DNA of 64,000 bases from Alphaproteobacteria bacterium UBA4588 (GCA_905182195.1 CAJJAW010000007.1:124001-188000), one strand, 5' to 3'. Positions 9,800 through 18,672 are shown, counted from the stretch's first letter. Notes: generated by a model from the letters alone, not told the origin. Made by a program: numbers and translations.

Positions 9800-10165
9800 A
9801 TGTTTGGCATTCCAGGTAAACAAGCTGTAAACCTCACCCAGGCCGCCGTGCGGCAGATCACCAAGCTCATGGCCAGCGACGGCCATCAGGGCCTCCGCAT
9901 AGGCGTGAAAAAAGGTGGATGTGCAGGTATGGAATATACCATGGAATATGTCGATGAGATCTTGGCACATGATGAAATGGTTGAGATAGATGGAGCTCGC
10001 GTCATGATAGCACCGATGGCTCAGATGTTTTTATTTGGAACAGAAATTGACTATGAAACAAGCATGCTTGAATCTGGGTTCAAATTCAAAAACCCAAATG
10101 TGATTGATGCCTGTGGCTGTGGTGAAAGTATTAAGTTTGACGAAGCCCTTTTTGCCAAAACATGA
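9800..10165 (+). CDS. sufA: A-type iron-sulfur carrier protein (SufA/HesB family)
   Basis: The 121-residue protein carries the three conserved cysteines of A-type carriers: one in KKGGCAGMEY and two in ACGCGESIKF near the C-terminus. These hold an Fe-S cluster or iron for delivery to target apoproteins. The segment VNLTQAAVRQITKLM is the typical N-terminal helix. It follows sufT and overlaps the next small ORF by four bases (ATGA), which suggests coupled translation. Assignment to SufA rather than ErpA or IscA rests mainly on the neighbouring sufT. Confidence 0.92.
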   Translation: MFGIPGKQAVNLTQAAVRQITKLMASDGHQGLRIGVKKGGCAGMEYTMEYVDEILAHDEMVEIDGARVMIAPMAQMFLFGTEIDYETSMLESGFKFKNPNVIDACGCGESIKFDEALFAKT

Positions 10166-10362
10166 GTATATCTGACGAAGATAAATCCTTTGTCAAAGAC
10201 AACCTTTCTAAAGCTGAAGCTACTAATACCCAAAGAACTTTTGATGGGTTTTTCGTCCATTCGGATAGAGCTATACTGGCTTTACAGATTGGACCCAGCA
10301 ATCTGAAAATCAAAGCTAAGCGCCAACTTTCTCAATTTTTATACAACCAAGGCAGCGCGTAG
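10162..10362 (+). CDS. Small conserved-looking protein of 66 aa after sufA
   Basis: This frame starts at the ATGA overlap with the A-type carrier stop and ends at TAG 10360, giving 66 residues. The sequence (MSISDEDKSFVKDNLSKAEA ... LKIKAKRQLSQFLYNQGSA) is charged, soluble and helical, with no signal peptide, membrane span or cysteines. I do not recognise the family. The four-base overlap and consistent codon use support a real gene translated with the Fe-S carrier. A role in Fe-S assembly would be guilt by association only. Confidence 0.55.
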   Translation: MSISDEDKSFVKDNLSKAEATNTQRTFDGFFVHSDRAILALQIGPSNLKIKAKRQLSQFLYNQGSA

Positions 10363-10520
10363 TCTATTTATGAAAAGATTGATAAAATCAAAACTTCCAT
10401 ACCATTTTGACCCTCCCAAATGCCACAATGGATGGTTCACAACTGACTAAGATTAAGCACGCAACCCCATATTACTAAATATTCGAACCCCGCAGTACTC
10501 AAAACTTAAGAAGAAATCAT

Positions 10521-11252
10521 ATGCCCCTAAAAATCGCAGCCGGAAATTGGAAGATGAATGGCACAGAAATTGCCCTATCTGAAATGGTTGCCATATCTTT
10601 AGCGGCAGGTGATTTGAAATGCGCCACTATCCTATGCCCCCCCAGCACCCTCACACACCTTGCGGCCAGAATGGTTAGCTCAGTGGCAATAGGTGGGCAG
10701 AATTGCCACCACGAACTTGCAGGCCCTCACACGGGGGATATTTCTGCCGAGATGTTTGCACAGGCTGGGGCTCAATATGTAATTGTGGGCCACTCTGAAC
10801 GGCGCGAGTGCTATGGCGAGACAGATGCTCACGTGCAAGCCAAGGCTACAGCTACATTGCGCGCGGGATTGACGCCTATCATCTGCATTGGTGAGACCCT
10901 AGCGCAACGCGAGAGCGGCCAGACGATCTCAGTTGTATCAAACCAGCTCAGTAAGTCCCTCCCCACACAGGCGAGCGTAGTTATCGCCTATGAACCCATC
11001 TGGGCTATCGGTACGGGCATAGTGCCCTCTTTAACGCAAATCACCGAAGTGCATGATGCCCTTCGGGCTCTGCTGGTCAAAACCTATGGCGCTCCAGGAA
11101 AAGATATCTCCATCTTATATGGCGGCTCAGTCAAACCAAAAAACGCTCCAGATATATTTTCTTTAGTAAACGTGAACGGTGCCTTGGTGGGCGGAGCTAG
11201 TTTGAAAGCATTAGATTTCGTACCAATCATGCAGGCGTTATCAGACAGCTAA
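10521..11252 (+). CDS. tpiA: Triose-phosphate isomerase
   Basis: This 243-residue TIM barrel interconverts dihydroxyacetone phosphate and glyceraldehyde-3-phosphate in glycolysis and gluconeogenesis. Catalytic residues are visible: Lys in AAGNWKMNG, His in IVGHSERRECYGE, Glu in IAYEPIWAIGTG, and the phosphate-binding loop ILYGGSVKPKN. It is slightly short for the family but complete. The start ATG is preceded by aagaagaaatcat. It stands alone, convergent with the TRAP operon that ends at 11480. A dyad, tgttaa ... ttaaca, at 11342-11367 lies between the two genes without a T-run. Confidence 0.97.
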   Translation: MPLKIAAGNWKMNGTEIALSEMVAISLAAGDLKCATILCPPSTLTHLAARMVSSVAIGGQNCHHELAGPHTGDISAEMFAQAGAQYVIVGHSERRECYGETDAHVQAKATATLRAGLTPIICIGETLAQRESGQTISVVSNQLSKSLPTQASVVIAYEPIWAIGTGIVPSLTQITEVHDALRALLVKTYGAPGKDISILYGGSVKPKNAPDIFSLVNVNGALVGGASLKALDFVPIMQALSDS

Positions 11253-11479
11253 AACATCATGTTCAGCATTGGATATATCGGTGATCAAAACAAACCATTC
11301 ATGATGCCATCAGATCAATGCGGAACACTTCTATAGTAAAATGTTAACAGTGAGCGCACTCTTAACATGCACAAACATCACCTCTGGTGTAAGAAAAGCA
11401 CCGTCCGCCACCACTTTTTTTAGATCTTCTGCACTTAGAGCATTACCCAAAATTCATTGATCTTTTTCGTTCACCAGAT

Positions 11480-13327
11480 TTACTTTAAAATTAATTCTGG
11501 TCCCATCATTGCGTTTGGTAAAACTGTTGAAATCCAAGGAATGTAAGTGACCATTATGAGGAATACGAATAAAACCGCCAAAAATGGTAATGCCGCACGT
11601 ACTACGGACATCATTGGCATATTAGCCACGCCCGAGGTCACAAAGAGATTGAGCCCAACCGGCGGGGTAATCATGCCAATTTCCATATTTACCACCATTA
11701 TGATTCCAAGGTGTATCGGATCAATTCCAAGCTCCATAGCAATCGGAAAAACCAACGGTGCAACAATCACGAGCAATCCTGAGGGCTCCATAAATTGCCC
11801 CCCAATCAGCAAGATCACATTGACGATCACCAAAAATATGATCGGTCCAAATCCAGCGGACAACATCGCCGAGGCGATTTGTTGTGGAATTTGCTCATCA
11901 GTCAAAACATGTTTTAAAATAAGCGCGTTTGCGATGATGAACATCAACGTAACTGTAAGTTTGCCAGATTCAAACAACGTTTTTCGAGTATCTTTGTGAA
12001 CGACAGAAGCTGGCAGATAAATCACAGCTTCAGCAACACCGCGCCCCATGGCCCTGGCACCGCCCAACAGACTGGAGCCAAAGCCAGTTCCTTGCCCCTC
12101 ACGCGCCGCACCATGCAGCGAAAATGTGAAGATAATGGCAGGTGCGATGGTCGTAGCGCATAAAATCAGTGCCACCACGGCGGCTAAGAGCACTGTCAAA
12201 AGCATCGCAATCATGGATTCAGCCGCATATACCGCCATAGCCTGATAGATCGAAATCAAAGCCCAATAACCAAAAATCAAACCCGGCACAGCGCCAATCA
12301 CCATGATTATTGGCCAAGCCACACGATGTCGTTGGCTCTCAAAATGCGTCATGGCCCAGCCGGTGCCCAAACAGATCACCACCCAGACCGTGGCAACAAT
12401 GACTCCCCAGCCCTCAGTGTAGACGCCGGCCTTGCCCAGCGACCAGTGCAGAATGAAACCTATCACAGCAAAAGCTACGACCCGAAGCCCCAGCCCGAAA
12501 GGCAATATCTCTTCAGGGCGCAGCCAACCTTTGCCTTTGAGTGGGCCCATGTCCCGATAAATCATGATGGCAGCAAAAAAGGCATAAACACAGGCGACAG
12601 CCGCAGCCTCGGTCGGTGTAAAGATGCCACCGTAGATCCCACCCAAAATGATGATGATCAAAACTAAACCAAAAGCCGCATCCAACACAGCGGCCGCCAC
12701 TTCGTCCCAGCCCTGCCATTCACCCTTGGGCAGATTTTTTACCCTTGCCATGATATAAATGGTGATCATCAACATGCTGCCGGCCATTAAGCCAGGCAAA
12801 ACGCCAGCCAGGAACATCCGCCCCACCGACACCTCAACCGCAGCCGCATAAACCACCATGACGATTGATGGCGGGATCAGTATCCCTAAAGTGCCCGCGT
12901 TGGCGATCACACCAGCCGCAAATTCCTTGGTATAGCCCACCTGATGCATGCCTGCGATCACAATGCTGCCAATGGCAACTACTGTGGCTGGAGACGAGCC
13001 GGATAGGGCGGCAAACATCATACAGGCAAATACGCCCGCTATAGCCAAACCACCGGGCACATGCCCCACCAGCGCCACGGAAAAGCGAATAATCCGCTGG
13101 GCCACGCCGCCAGTCGACATAAAACTAGACGCAAGAATGAAGAAGGGAATTGCTAGCAACGTATAATGGCCAGCCATTGCTTGAAAGAACGTCTGTGCAA
13201 TAGATGCAAGAGAGGTGTCCCCAAGCACCAGCAAAAATAAAATTGATGCCATACCAAGGCTTACCGCAATCGGCACGCCAATGAGCATTAGCCCAACAAC
13301 AATAGTAAATAAAATTGCAACTTCCAT
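11480..13327 (-). CDS. dctM: TRAP transporter large permease (DctM), enlarged form
   Basis: DctM is the ion-coupled transmembrane subunit that imports the ligand handed over by the DctP binding protein. The protein is 615 residues, against about 430 for a classical DctM. The core is recognisable: PFFILASSFMSTGG, GSSPATVVAIGSIVI, GTLGILIPPSIVMVVYA, GIFTPTEAAAVACVYAF, and at the end MEIGMITPPVGLNLFVTSGV. Between roughly residues 260 and 440 an extra block with several hydrophobic segments is inserted. Such long DctM proteins exist in the group. It lies four bases after dctQ, in the order dctP-dctQ-dctM on the minus strand. The substrate is unknown, probably an organic acid. Confidence 0.93.
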   Translation of the reverse strand: MEVAILFTIVVGLMLIGVPIAVSLGMASILFLLVLGDTSLASIAQTFFQAMAGHYTLLAIPFFILASSFMSTGGVAQRIIRFSVALVGHVPGGLAIAGVFACMMFAALSGSSPATVVAIGSIVIAGMHQVGYTKEFAAGVIANAGTLGILIPPSIVMVVYAAAVEVSVGRMFLAGVLPGLMAGSMLMITIYIMARVKNLPKGEWQGWDEVAAAVLDAAFGLVLIIIILGGIYGGIFTPTEAAAVACVYAFFAAIMIYRDMGPLKGKGWLRPEEILPFGLGLRVVAFAVIGFILHWSLGKAGVYTEGWGVIVATVWVVICLGTGWAMTHFESQRHRVAWPIIMVIGAVPGLIFGYWALISIYQAMAVYAAESMIAMLLTVLLAAVVALILCATTIAPAIIFTFSLHGAAREGQGTGFGSSLLGGARAMGRGVAEAVIYLPASVVHKDTRKTLFESGKLTVTLMFIIANALILKHVLTDEQIPQQIASAMLSAGFGPIIFLVIVNVILLIGGQFMEPSGLLVIVAPLVFPIAMELGIDPIHLGIIMVVNMEIGMITPPVGLNLFVTSGVANMPMMSVVRAALPFLAVLFVFLIMVTYIPWISTVLPNAMMGPELILK

Positions 13328-13331
13328 GAGG

Positions 13332-14024
13332 CTATTCCTTAGCGTTCAGGTGTTGAACTTTAGCAACGGCATCTTCAACTTCATGACTGACAATTAACCT
13401 TGCGTCTTGCCCACGCAGCAAACGCAAGAAAACTTGCATAAAACGAAAAAACAGCAATCCCATGCCAAATGGCAGAATAAAGTAAGGTATAAAACGAGGT
13501 ATCTTCTCATAATCATCCCCGTCATTCATAATAGGCTGGATCCAGCGAAGCCACTCTGGAAAGGCTATATCAATAACTTCATACCACCCGCGGTAAGAGG
13601 TGCGGCGCATTTCTTCAAAACCAGTCGGAAACCAGCGGCCTGTAGTTTGTGGCAGGTTGGCAAAATTAGCCCAATAGTCCCAAGCACCCTTCATTAACAA
13701 GACTGCATAGGCCACACAAATAGCGGCAGCAAATATGGTGACCCAACGTCGAAGATATGGTGAAAATAGGTTGATTACCGCATCTACACCCAAGTGAGCG
13801 GTCACTTTGACGGCGTAGCTAATACCAAACAGAACCAACCAAGCAAATAAGAATGTTGTGGCTTCCAAACCCCATATCAAACCCGTGTTAAAGCCATAGC
13901 GTAGGACAACATTTGCAAATGTAATAAGGGTCATCAGCCCCAGAAGAATCGCAATAGCAGTCTCTTCAACCTCATTTACTAAGCGGCCAAATCTTGAGGA
14001 CACAATAGGGGATTTTGATGACAT
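13332..14024 (-). CDS. dctQ: TRAP transporter small permease (DctQ)
   Basis: The small membrane subunit of a TRAP transporter forms a complex with DctM in the inner membrane. From the chosen ATG at 14024 (MSSKSPIVSSRFGRLV) the protein has 230 residues and four main hydrophobic segments, with TAIAILLGLMTLITFANVVL and the typical WGLEATTFLFAWLVLFG region. A longer in-frame start at 14066 is possible but adds 14 residues without family support. A soluble loop of about 60 residues (around TGRWFPTGFEEMRR) sits between segments three and four and is longer than in classical DctQ. It is encoded between dctP and dctM. Confidence 0.9.
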   Translation of the reverse strand: MSSKSPIVSSRFGRLVNEVEETAIAILLGLMTLITFANVVLRYGFNTGLIWGLEATTFLFAWLVLFGISYAVKVTAHLGVDAVINLFSPYLRRWVTIFAAAICVAYAVLLMKGAWDYWANFANLPQTTGRWFPTGFEEMRRTSYRGWYEVIDIAFPEWLRWIQPIMNDGDDYEKIPRFIPYFILPFGMGLLFFRFMQVFLRLLRGQDARLIVSHEVEDAVAKVQHLNAKE

Positions 14025-14094
14025 ATCATGGGTTCCCAAAATCAGTAATGGTTTGGCCCACATCAACGCGGGCCAAACCAGCTAACCAATCATA

Positions 14095-15096
14095 TTAGTG
14101 TTTAGCATTGATAGCTTGCGCAGCATCAATATTTTCTTGACCAACATCTCCTACAAATTGTGCCCAAACAGGCATCATAGCAGCAACCCAAACGGCACGC
14201 TGCTCAGCAGTCAAGTTACGAACGACACCACCAGCCGCAATTACGGCTTCTTTAGCAGAAGCGTTTACACTAGTAGATTCGCCGTTACGTGCTGTTGTTA
14301 CTTCTGTCATAATTGTCGAAAGTTGGTCACGTACGTCAGTAGGTAAACCGTCCCAGAAATCAGTCGAAGTCACAACGAGGTAATCGATTATGCCGTGATC
14401 TGTTTCTGTTGTGCCATCCTGGACTTCAAAGAATTTCTTCCCAAAAATATTGGACCACGTATTTTCTTGGCCGTCTACAACGCCTGTCTGTAAAGCACCA
14501 TATACTTCAGAAAAGGCCATTGGCTGTGGGCTCGCACCCATGGCTGCCATTTGTGCTTTCAAAACTTCTGAGTTTTGCACGCGGAATTTCAAGCCATTTG
14601 CATCAGACGGAACATTCAAAGGAACGTTTGCTGACATTTGCTTCATGCCATTGTGCCAAAACGCCAAGCCTAAAAGCCCACGCTTAGTCATCGATTCTTT
14701 CATCGCCTGGCCAGTCGCTGATGTTTGAAACTCGTCCACAGCGTTAATATTTTTAAACATGAATGGCAAATCAAAGATGCGGAATTTCTTTGTGAACTGT
14801 TCAAACTTTGATAGCGAAGGTGCAGCCATTTGGACATCGCCTTGGAGCAGAGCTTCCAAGACTTGATTGTCGTTATAAAGTGTTGAATTTGGGAACACTT
14901 CGACACAAGCTTTGCCGTTCATTTCGGCATTCACACGTTCCATCAACAACGTAGCCGCAATCCCTTTGGGGTGTTTGTCTGTGTTGGTGACGTGGCTAAA
15001 CTTTATTACGATCTCGCCGGCATCGCACGCGGCAAGAGCAGCGCCTGCCGAAAATGACAACGCCACAGCGGCAGCAGCCGCAGTAAAATATTTCAT
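14095..15096 (-). CDS. dctP: TRAP transporter periplasmic binding protein (DctP)
   Basis: The 333-residue protein starts with a signal peptide (MKYFTAAAAAVALSFSAGAALA) and binds the transported ligand in the periplasm. DctP-family signatures include IKFSHVTNTDKHPKGIAA, VFPNSTLYNDNQVLEALLQG and SEVYGALQTGVVDGQENTWS. The conserved arginine that usually clamps the ligand carboxylate is present in LKFRVQNSEV. It is the first gene of the dctPQM operon, and its ATG is preceded by a strong ribosome site (ctgggaggatacc). A short hairpin (ccgga-tgtg-tccgg) at 15115-15128 lies in the leader. The ligand is likely a C4-dicarboxylate or related acid by family, unproven. Confidence 0.94.
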   Translation of the reverse strand: MKYFTAAAAAVALSFSAGAALAACDAGEIVIKFSHVTNTDKHPKGIAATLLMERVNAEMNGKACVEVFPNSTLYNDNQVLEALLQGDVQMAAPSLSKFEQFTKKFRIFDLPFMFKNINAVDEFQTSATGQAMKESMTKRGLLGLAFWHNGMKQMSANVPLNVPSDANGLKFRVQNSEVLKAQMAAMGASPQPMAFSEVYGALQTGVVDGQENTWSNIFGKKFFEVQDGTTETDHGIIDYLVVTSTDFWDGLPTDVRDQLSTIMTEVTTARNGESTSVNASAKEAVIAAGGVVRNLTAEQRAVWVAAMMPVWAQFVGDVGQENIDAAQAINAKH

Positions 15097-15235
15097 GGTA
15101 TCCTCCCAGGGTAACCGGATGTGTCCGGAGTGATTGATGTAGTAGGCTATAAAGTGAATAAAACAAGAAGAAACTCTACCTTAAAACATTGAAGACAAAA
15201 TACCGCAGGGTAACCTTGTCACTTCAAACAGATTA

Positions 15236-16405
15236 ATGCGTTATGGACCCATGAAAATATTTTACCAATCACCGACAGAAACCACTTTTGTTCAAAATCC
15301 TTACCCCATTTATGAGCAAGCCCGTGCGATGGGCGACGTTGTGTGGTGGGACGATTATAACATGCCCGCAGCCGTCAGCTACAGGGCAGTACGCATGATC
15401 CTCGGTAACCGTGAATTGGGACGCGAGCCGCCAGCACCAGCTCAATGTCCAGTCCATATCACACAATGGCAAGAAAATGAATCGCACTCCATGCTGGAAT
15501 TGGAGCCACCGCGCCACAGTCGATTGCGCGGATTGGTACTGCGCGCCTTTACGGGGCGCAAAGTGGCGGCTATGGCGCCTGAAATTAAGGCTATCTCCCA
15601 CAGACTTATTGATGCATTTTCTGATGAGCCGTTTGATTTCCTCAATGCATTCGCTCGCCCCCTGCCTGTACATGTGATTGCATCTTTGCTGGGCGTGCCT
15701 ACGGACCGCTGCGATGACCTGTTGCGCTGGTCAAATGCAATGGTAGCTATGTATCAATCTGGCCGCAGCTATGAGACTGAACTAGCTGCCAACCAGGCCA
15801 CCATTGATTTCACCGCCTTTTTAGACAGTTATATTTCACACCGCAGGACCCACCCACGCGAAGACCTTTTATCTGATCTTATTGCAGCAGAAGAAGCCGG
15901 GGAAAAACTGACTGGCGCTGAACTAATTTCAACTTGTATCTTGCTACTAAACGCTGGTCATGAGGCCACAGTGCATACCCTTGGTAATGCCCTCAACACT
16001 ATTCTGCCTTCGGCCTATCGGGTGGTAACCCCCGAGTTGGTAGAAGAAGTCTTACGTTATGACCCTCCGCTGCACGTTTTCACCCGCTATGCATACAAAG
16101 ACATTGATTGCTTCGGAATTAAAATTAAAAATGGCCAAGAAGTCGCCTGCCTCCTTGCAGCCGCTAACCGTGACCCCAATTTCGTTGAAGATCCCAACCG
16201 CTTTGACCCTTTCCGAAAACCAAGCCAGCACCAATCCTTTGGAGCTGGCCTACATTTCTGTGTCGGAGCACCCTTGGCTCGGCTGGAGATCACAATCGGG
16301 CTACAAACCCTATTTGAGCGGCGCCCAGACTTGAAGATCGTAGTTCCCCCAACATATGCTAAAACCTATCATTTTCATGGGCTTGTAGAACTTATGGTAA
16401 GATAA
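15236..16405 (+). CDS. Cytochrome P450
   Basis: This soluble bacterial P450 has 389 residues. The I-helix oxygen-activation motif is LLNAGHEAT, the ExxR motif lies in EEVLRYDPP, and the heme-ligand loop is SFGAGLHFCVGAPLARLE with the cysteine near residue 342. Such enzymes use a ferredoxin and ferredoxin reductase to hydroxylate small organic compounds. Neither partner gene is adjacent, so the substrate and redox partners are open. The start could be ATG 15236 or ATG 15251, and the protein N-termini differ by only five residues. It stands alone, divergent from the TRAP operon with a 139-bp gap that must hold both promoters. Confidence 0.95.
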   Translation: MRYGPMKIFYQSPTETTFVQNPYPIYEQARAMGDVVWWDDYNMPAAVSYRAVRMILGNRELGREPPAPAQCPVHITQWQENESHSMLELEPPRHSRLRGLVLRAFTGRKVAAMAPEIKAISHRLIDAFSDEPFDFLNAFARPLPVHVIASLLGVPTDRCDDLLRWSNAMVAMYQSGRSYETELAANQATIDFTAFLDSYISHRRTHPREDLLSDLIAAEEAGEKLTGAELISTCILLLNAGHEATVHTLGNALNTILPSAYRVVTPELVEEVLRYDPPLHVFTRYAYKDIDCFGIKIKNGQEVACLLAAANRDPNFVEDPNRFDPFRKPSQHQSFGAGLHFCVGAPLARLEITIGLQTLFERRPDLKIVVPPTYAKTYHFHGLVELMVR

Positions 16406-16523
16406 AATGCGATAAGTGCTATCAAAAGAGTAGAGATAAACAATTATAAATATTTCATATAAATTTCGTTAACCTAGGTAAGCCCACCCACGACGAATGT
16501 ACCCGCCCCTGGGCAGGAATAGC

Positions 16524-16564
16524 ACCACACGGGGGGGGGGCGCAGGGCGTGTGAGGCGGCGGGG
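16524..16564 (+). other. G10 tract inside an inverted repeat, G-quadruplex-like
   Basis: Ten consecutive G (16531-16540) are flanked by cacacg and cgtgtg, which can pair, and are followed by GGG, GG and GGGG runs. The stretch is far more GC-rich than the sequence around it. It lies between the convergent P450 and DMT genes. No T-run follows, so it is not a classical terminator. Confidence 0.4.
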
Positions 16565-16639
16565 TAAGTGATGGCAATGGACGCGTTTATTGAATGGGGT
16601 TGCAAGATTTTTATAAAAGAACGTAAAACATATTAAATA

Positions 16640-17521
16640 TTATCTACTTTTAACATTTTGCTCGCGCCAAAGAATTGTGAAACCAGACACTATAATGAAA
16701 ATAATACCTGGAAATAATGTATCGACTGGGAGTTCTCCAAATAAAAACCAGCCAAATGCAAGGGCTGTGATTATACCAAAATAACTAAATGGAGCGAGAA
16801 CAGATGCAGGCGCGTGTCGAAAAGCATACATCAGGAAGACCACACCAAAACCGCCACAAATTGACATGCTCAAGATTAAAACGGCGTCCTTATAGGATTG
16901 TATTGGCGTAAATTCTGTTGTTACAGCTGCAAAAAGGATTGCTCCGATAGCTGCAGAAAATGCTGAATACAAGTACAGTATCGCGCTTGAGGTTGACTTA
17001 TCAAAACTCCGTAAAGTTACCATTGAAGCAGCGTAACAAAACGCTGCGCCTAATGGAAAAACTGAAGCCCATATAAACACTTCTGATCCAGGACGTACGA
17101 TTAATAGTACACCCAAAAACCCAACAATGACGGCCCCCCAGCGCCACACACCAGCTCTTTCACCATACACGAAAGTTGCAATCATAACGATAAAAATAGC
17201 ATTTGTTTGGCCAAGTGCTGAAACAGTTGCTAATTCTAAGTTTGCCAGTGCTGTAAAAAATAATAGCTGCGCAACAGCAACAAATAAACCACGGCCAAAT
17301 GCAAGTTTCCATTTTTGGATTTTATAGTCACTTATGCGAAAACTTAATTCGCGGGTGTAAGCCAGTAAGAAAATGGAAGGTAAAACGCCCAAAACGTTAC
17401 GATATACAGAGAGTTCTTGTGGAGAATAAATTACGGAAAGAATGCGCACATGAACACTCATCAAATCGAAACAAAAATATGCAAGCAGGCATACTAAAAT
17501 AGCGCGAATATTTGATGACAT
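16640..17521 (-). CDS. EamA/DMT-family membrane transporter
   Basis: This second drug/metabolite-type transporter has 293 residues from ATG 17521 (MSSNIRAILVCLLAYFCFDL). About ten hydrophobic segments are arranged as two EamA repeats. TVSALGQTNAIFIVMIATFV with YGERAGVWRWGAVIVGFLG marks the first, and HAPASVLAPFSYFGIITALA with FGWFLFGELP the second. An upstream in-frame Met at 17548 would overlap the leader without family support. The substrate is unknown. It is convergent with the P450 and lies just downstream of tRNA-His on the same strand. Confidence 0.87.
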   Translation of the reverse strand: MSSNIRAILVCLLAYFCFDLMSVHVRILSVIYSPQELSVYRNVLGVLPSIFLLAYTRELSFRISDYKIQKWKLAFGRGLFVAVAQLLFFTALANLELATVSALGQTNAIFIVMIATFVYGERAGVWRWGAVIVGFLGVLLIVRPGSEVFIWASVFPLGAAFCYAASMVTLRSFDKSTSSAILYLYSAFSAAIGAILFAAVTTEFTPIQSYKDAVLILSMSICGGFGVVFLMYAFRHAPASVLAPFSYFGIITALAFGWFLFGELPVDTLFPGIIFIIVSGFTILWREQNVKSR

Positions 17522-17582
17522 CTGTCTCCAACCGCAAAGGGCTTCCAACCGATTTCTGATTCATGATAGTTATTTAATATGG

Positions 17583-17659
17583 TGGTACCACCTCCTGGTC
17601 TCGAACCAGGGACCTCCTGATCCACAATCAGGCGCTCTAACCAACTGAGCTAAGGCGGC
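17583..17659 (-). tRNA. tRNA-His (anticodon GTG), lacking encoded G-1
   Basis: On the minus strand the acceptor GCCGCCT pairs with AGGTGGT, followed by A73 and an encoded CCA. The anticodon stem CCTGA/TCAGG holds the loop TTGTGGA, with GTG reading histidine codons. The base before the acceptor is T, not G, and position 73 is A, not C. This matches the unusual tRNA-His of one large alphaproteobacterial group, which lost the otherwise universal G-1:C73 pair. Confidence 0.96.
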
Positions 17660-17838
17660 ACTAAGTCGGATTTAGCGGCCCTCTAATCCGAATGCAAGAG
17701 GTGGAATCTCCAATCTGTCACTTCACAGAGACTAATTAGCATAATTTTTACGACATTGGCATTTTGATTGAATGCAAAGCCTCTTGATCAAAGATTAAAA
17801 CACCCTTACCCAAAAGTTACGCTTAGAAAGGCATTAAA

Positions 17839-18027
17839 ATGGGTATTAACACCAAAAAAGACATCGAAGCCAATCTCCAAATTGGTCCAACAGACCAAGG
17901 AATGGTTAGAATTTTTGTAAGTGCTGGAGACGCAGAAATCCCAATGGATTTTGAAGTTGAAGAAGCCAATGATATCGCCGAAGAAATTATGGCTGCTGCC
18001 AGAGCTGCTGCAGGTTTGGCAAAGTAG
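17839..18027 (+). CDS. DUF6324-like small protein
   Basis: This 62-residue acidic soluble protein begins MGINTKKDIEANLQIGPTDQ, continues GMVRIFVSAGDAEIPMDFEV and ends in an alanine-rich helix. I recognise it as the small conserved rhodobacteral family DUF6324, from memory. Its function is unknown. It has no signal peptide or cysteines. The ATG is preceded by agaaaggcatt. It is monocistronic, between tRNA-His and an MttB remnant. Confidence 0.8.
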   Translation: MGINTKKDIEANLQIGPTDQGMVRIFVSAGDAEIPMDFEVEEANDIAEEIMAAARAAAGLAK

Positions 18028-18141
18028 TCAGCTATACCGCGCGCGCCCCCGGATTCTAGCGGCTATGATCCCTACCCGCAGCATGATGCGCAAGGCTTTG
18101 GATGATAGGCTATCGCGCATCTGTGCAAACCGGTAGCCACT

Positions 18142-18444
18142 AACACTGCAGCCATTGGCCTAGGCGCCATAGCGCAGGTTGCCCCGGGCGGACATTTCTT
18201 TGCTACGGATCAAACGGTGGCCCAGTATAGTAGGATTTTCTTGCCATCCCTGAATGCAGATTTGTCGAATTTTGGCACATGGACCAAGAACGGTGACCTA
18301 ACAGCAGAGGAACGCGCCACCCACAAATGGTAACACTTGGTTGCGAATATTGCTCCCCCGCCTAAAGCAGAGGGCCAGCTGGCCAATATGGCGGATATGG
18401 TGGCGCATTTCACGCAGGACGGCGGCGCACCAACCATTGACTAA
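18142..18444 (+). pseudogene. C-terminal remnant of an MttB-family methyltransferase
   Basis: About 100 codons in one frame match the C-terminal end of MttB-type (COG5598) methyltransferases: IAQVAPGGHFFATDQTVAQY, then NFGTWTKNGDLTAEERATHKW, an in-frame TAA at 18331, then continued similarity to MVAHFTQDGGAPTID and TAA 18442. The intact paralogue at the right end of the window has VGSSGHFFGVQHTQDRYEHA and ends with RRVSEGGAPTDF, so the two can be aligned. The N-terminal three quarters are missing, and two stops at 18103-18108 close the frame upstream. This is a genuine deletion remnant, not a single sequencing error. Confidence 0.8.
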
Positions 18445-18672
18445 GCCCCTTGCAGAGAGCCTTACAAAGGCCTACTTGTGCAGGCGGCGGGTTCTGCCCT
18501 TCTCGTATGCGGTCAAATTCCAGTGGCCTTACATAATCCGAGGGAGCTGGCTCTGTTTGGACCCTGGTTCTTTTACCTGGCACCCACCTGTACATACAGG
18601 TCCTCGGGAATTAAGTTACCAACACGGTTGTACTGGCGGGCCCGCCACTTGCATTCACACCAGTTTTTCCAA

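Noticed and set aside
18142..18444. Pyrrolysine-containing trimethylamine methyltransferase
   Set aside because: The internal stop is TAA, not TAG, it lies in the C-terminal part, and the N-terminal three quarters are missing.
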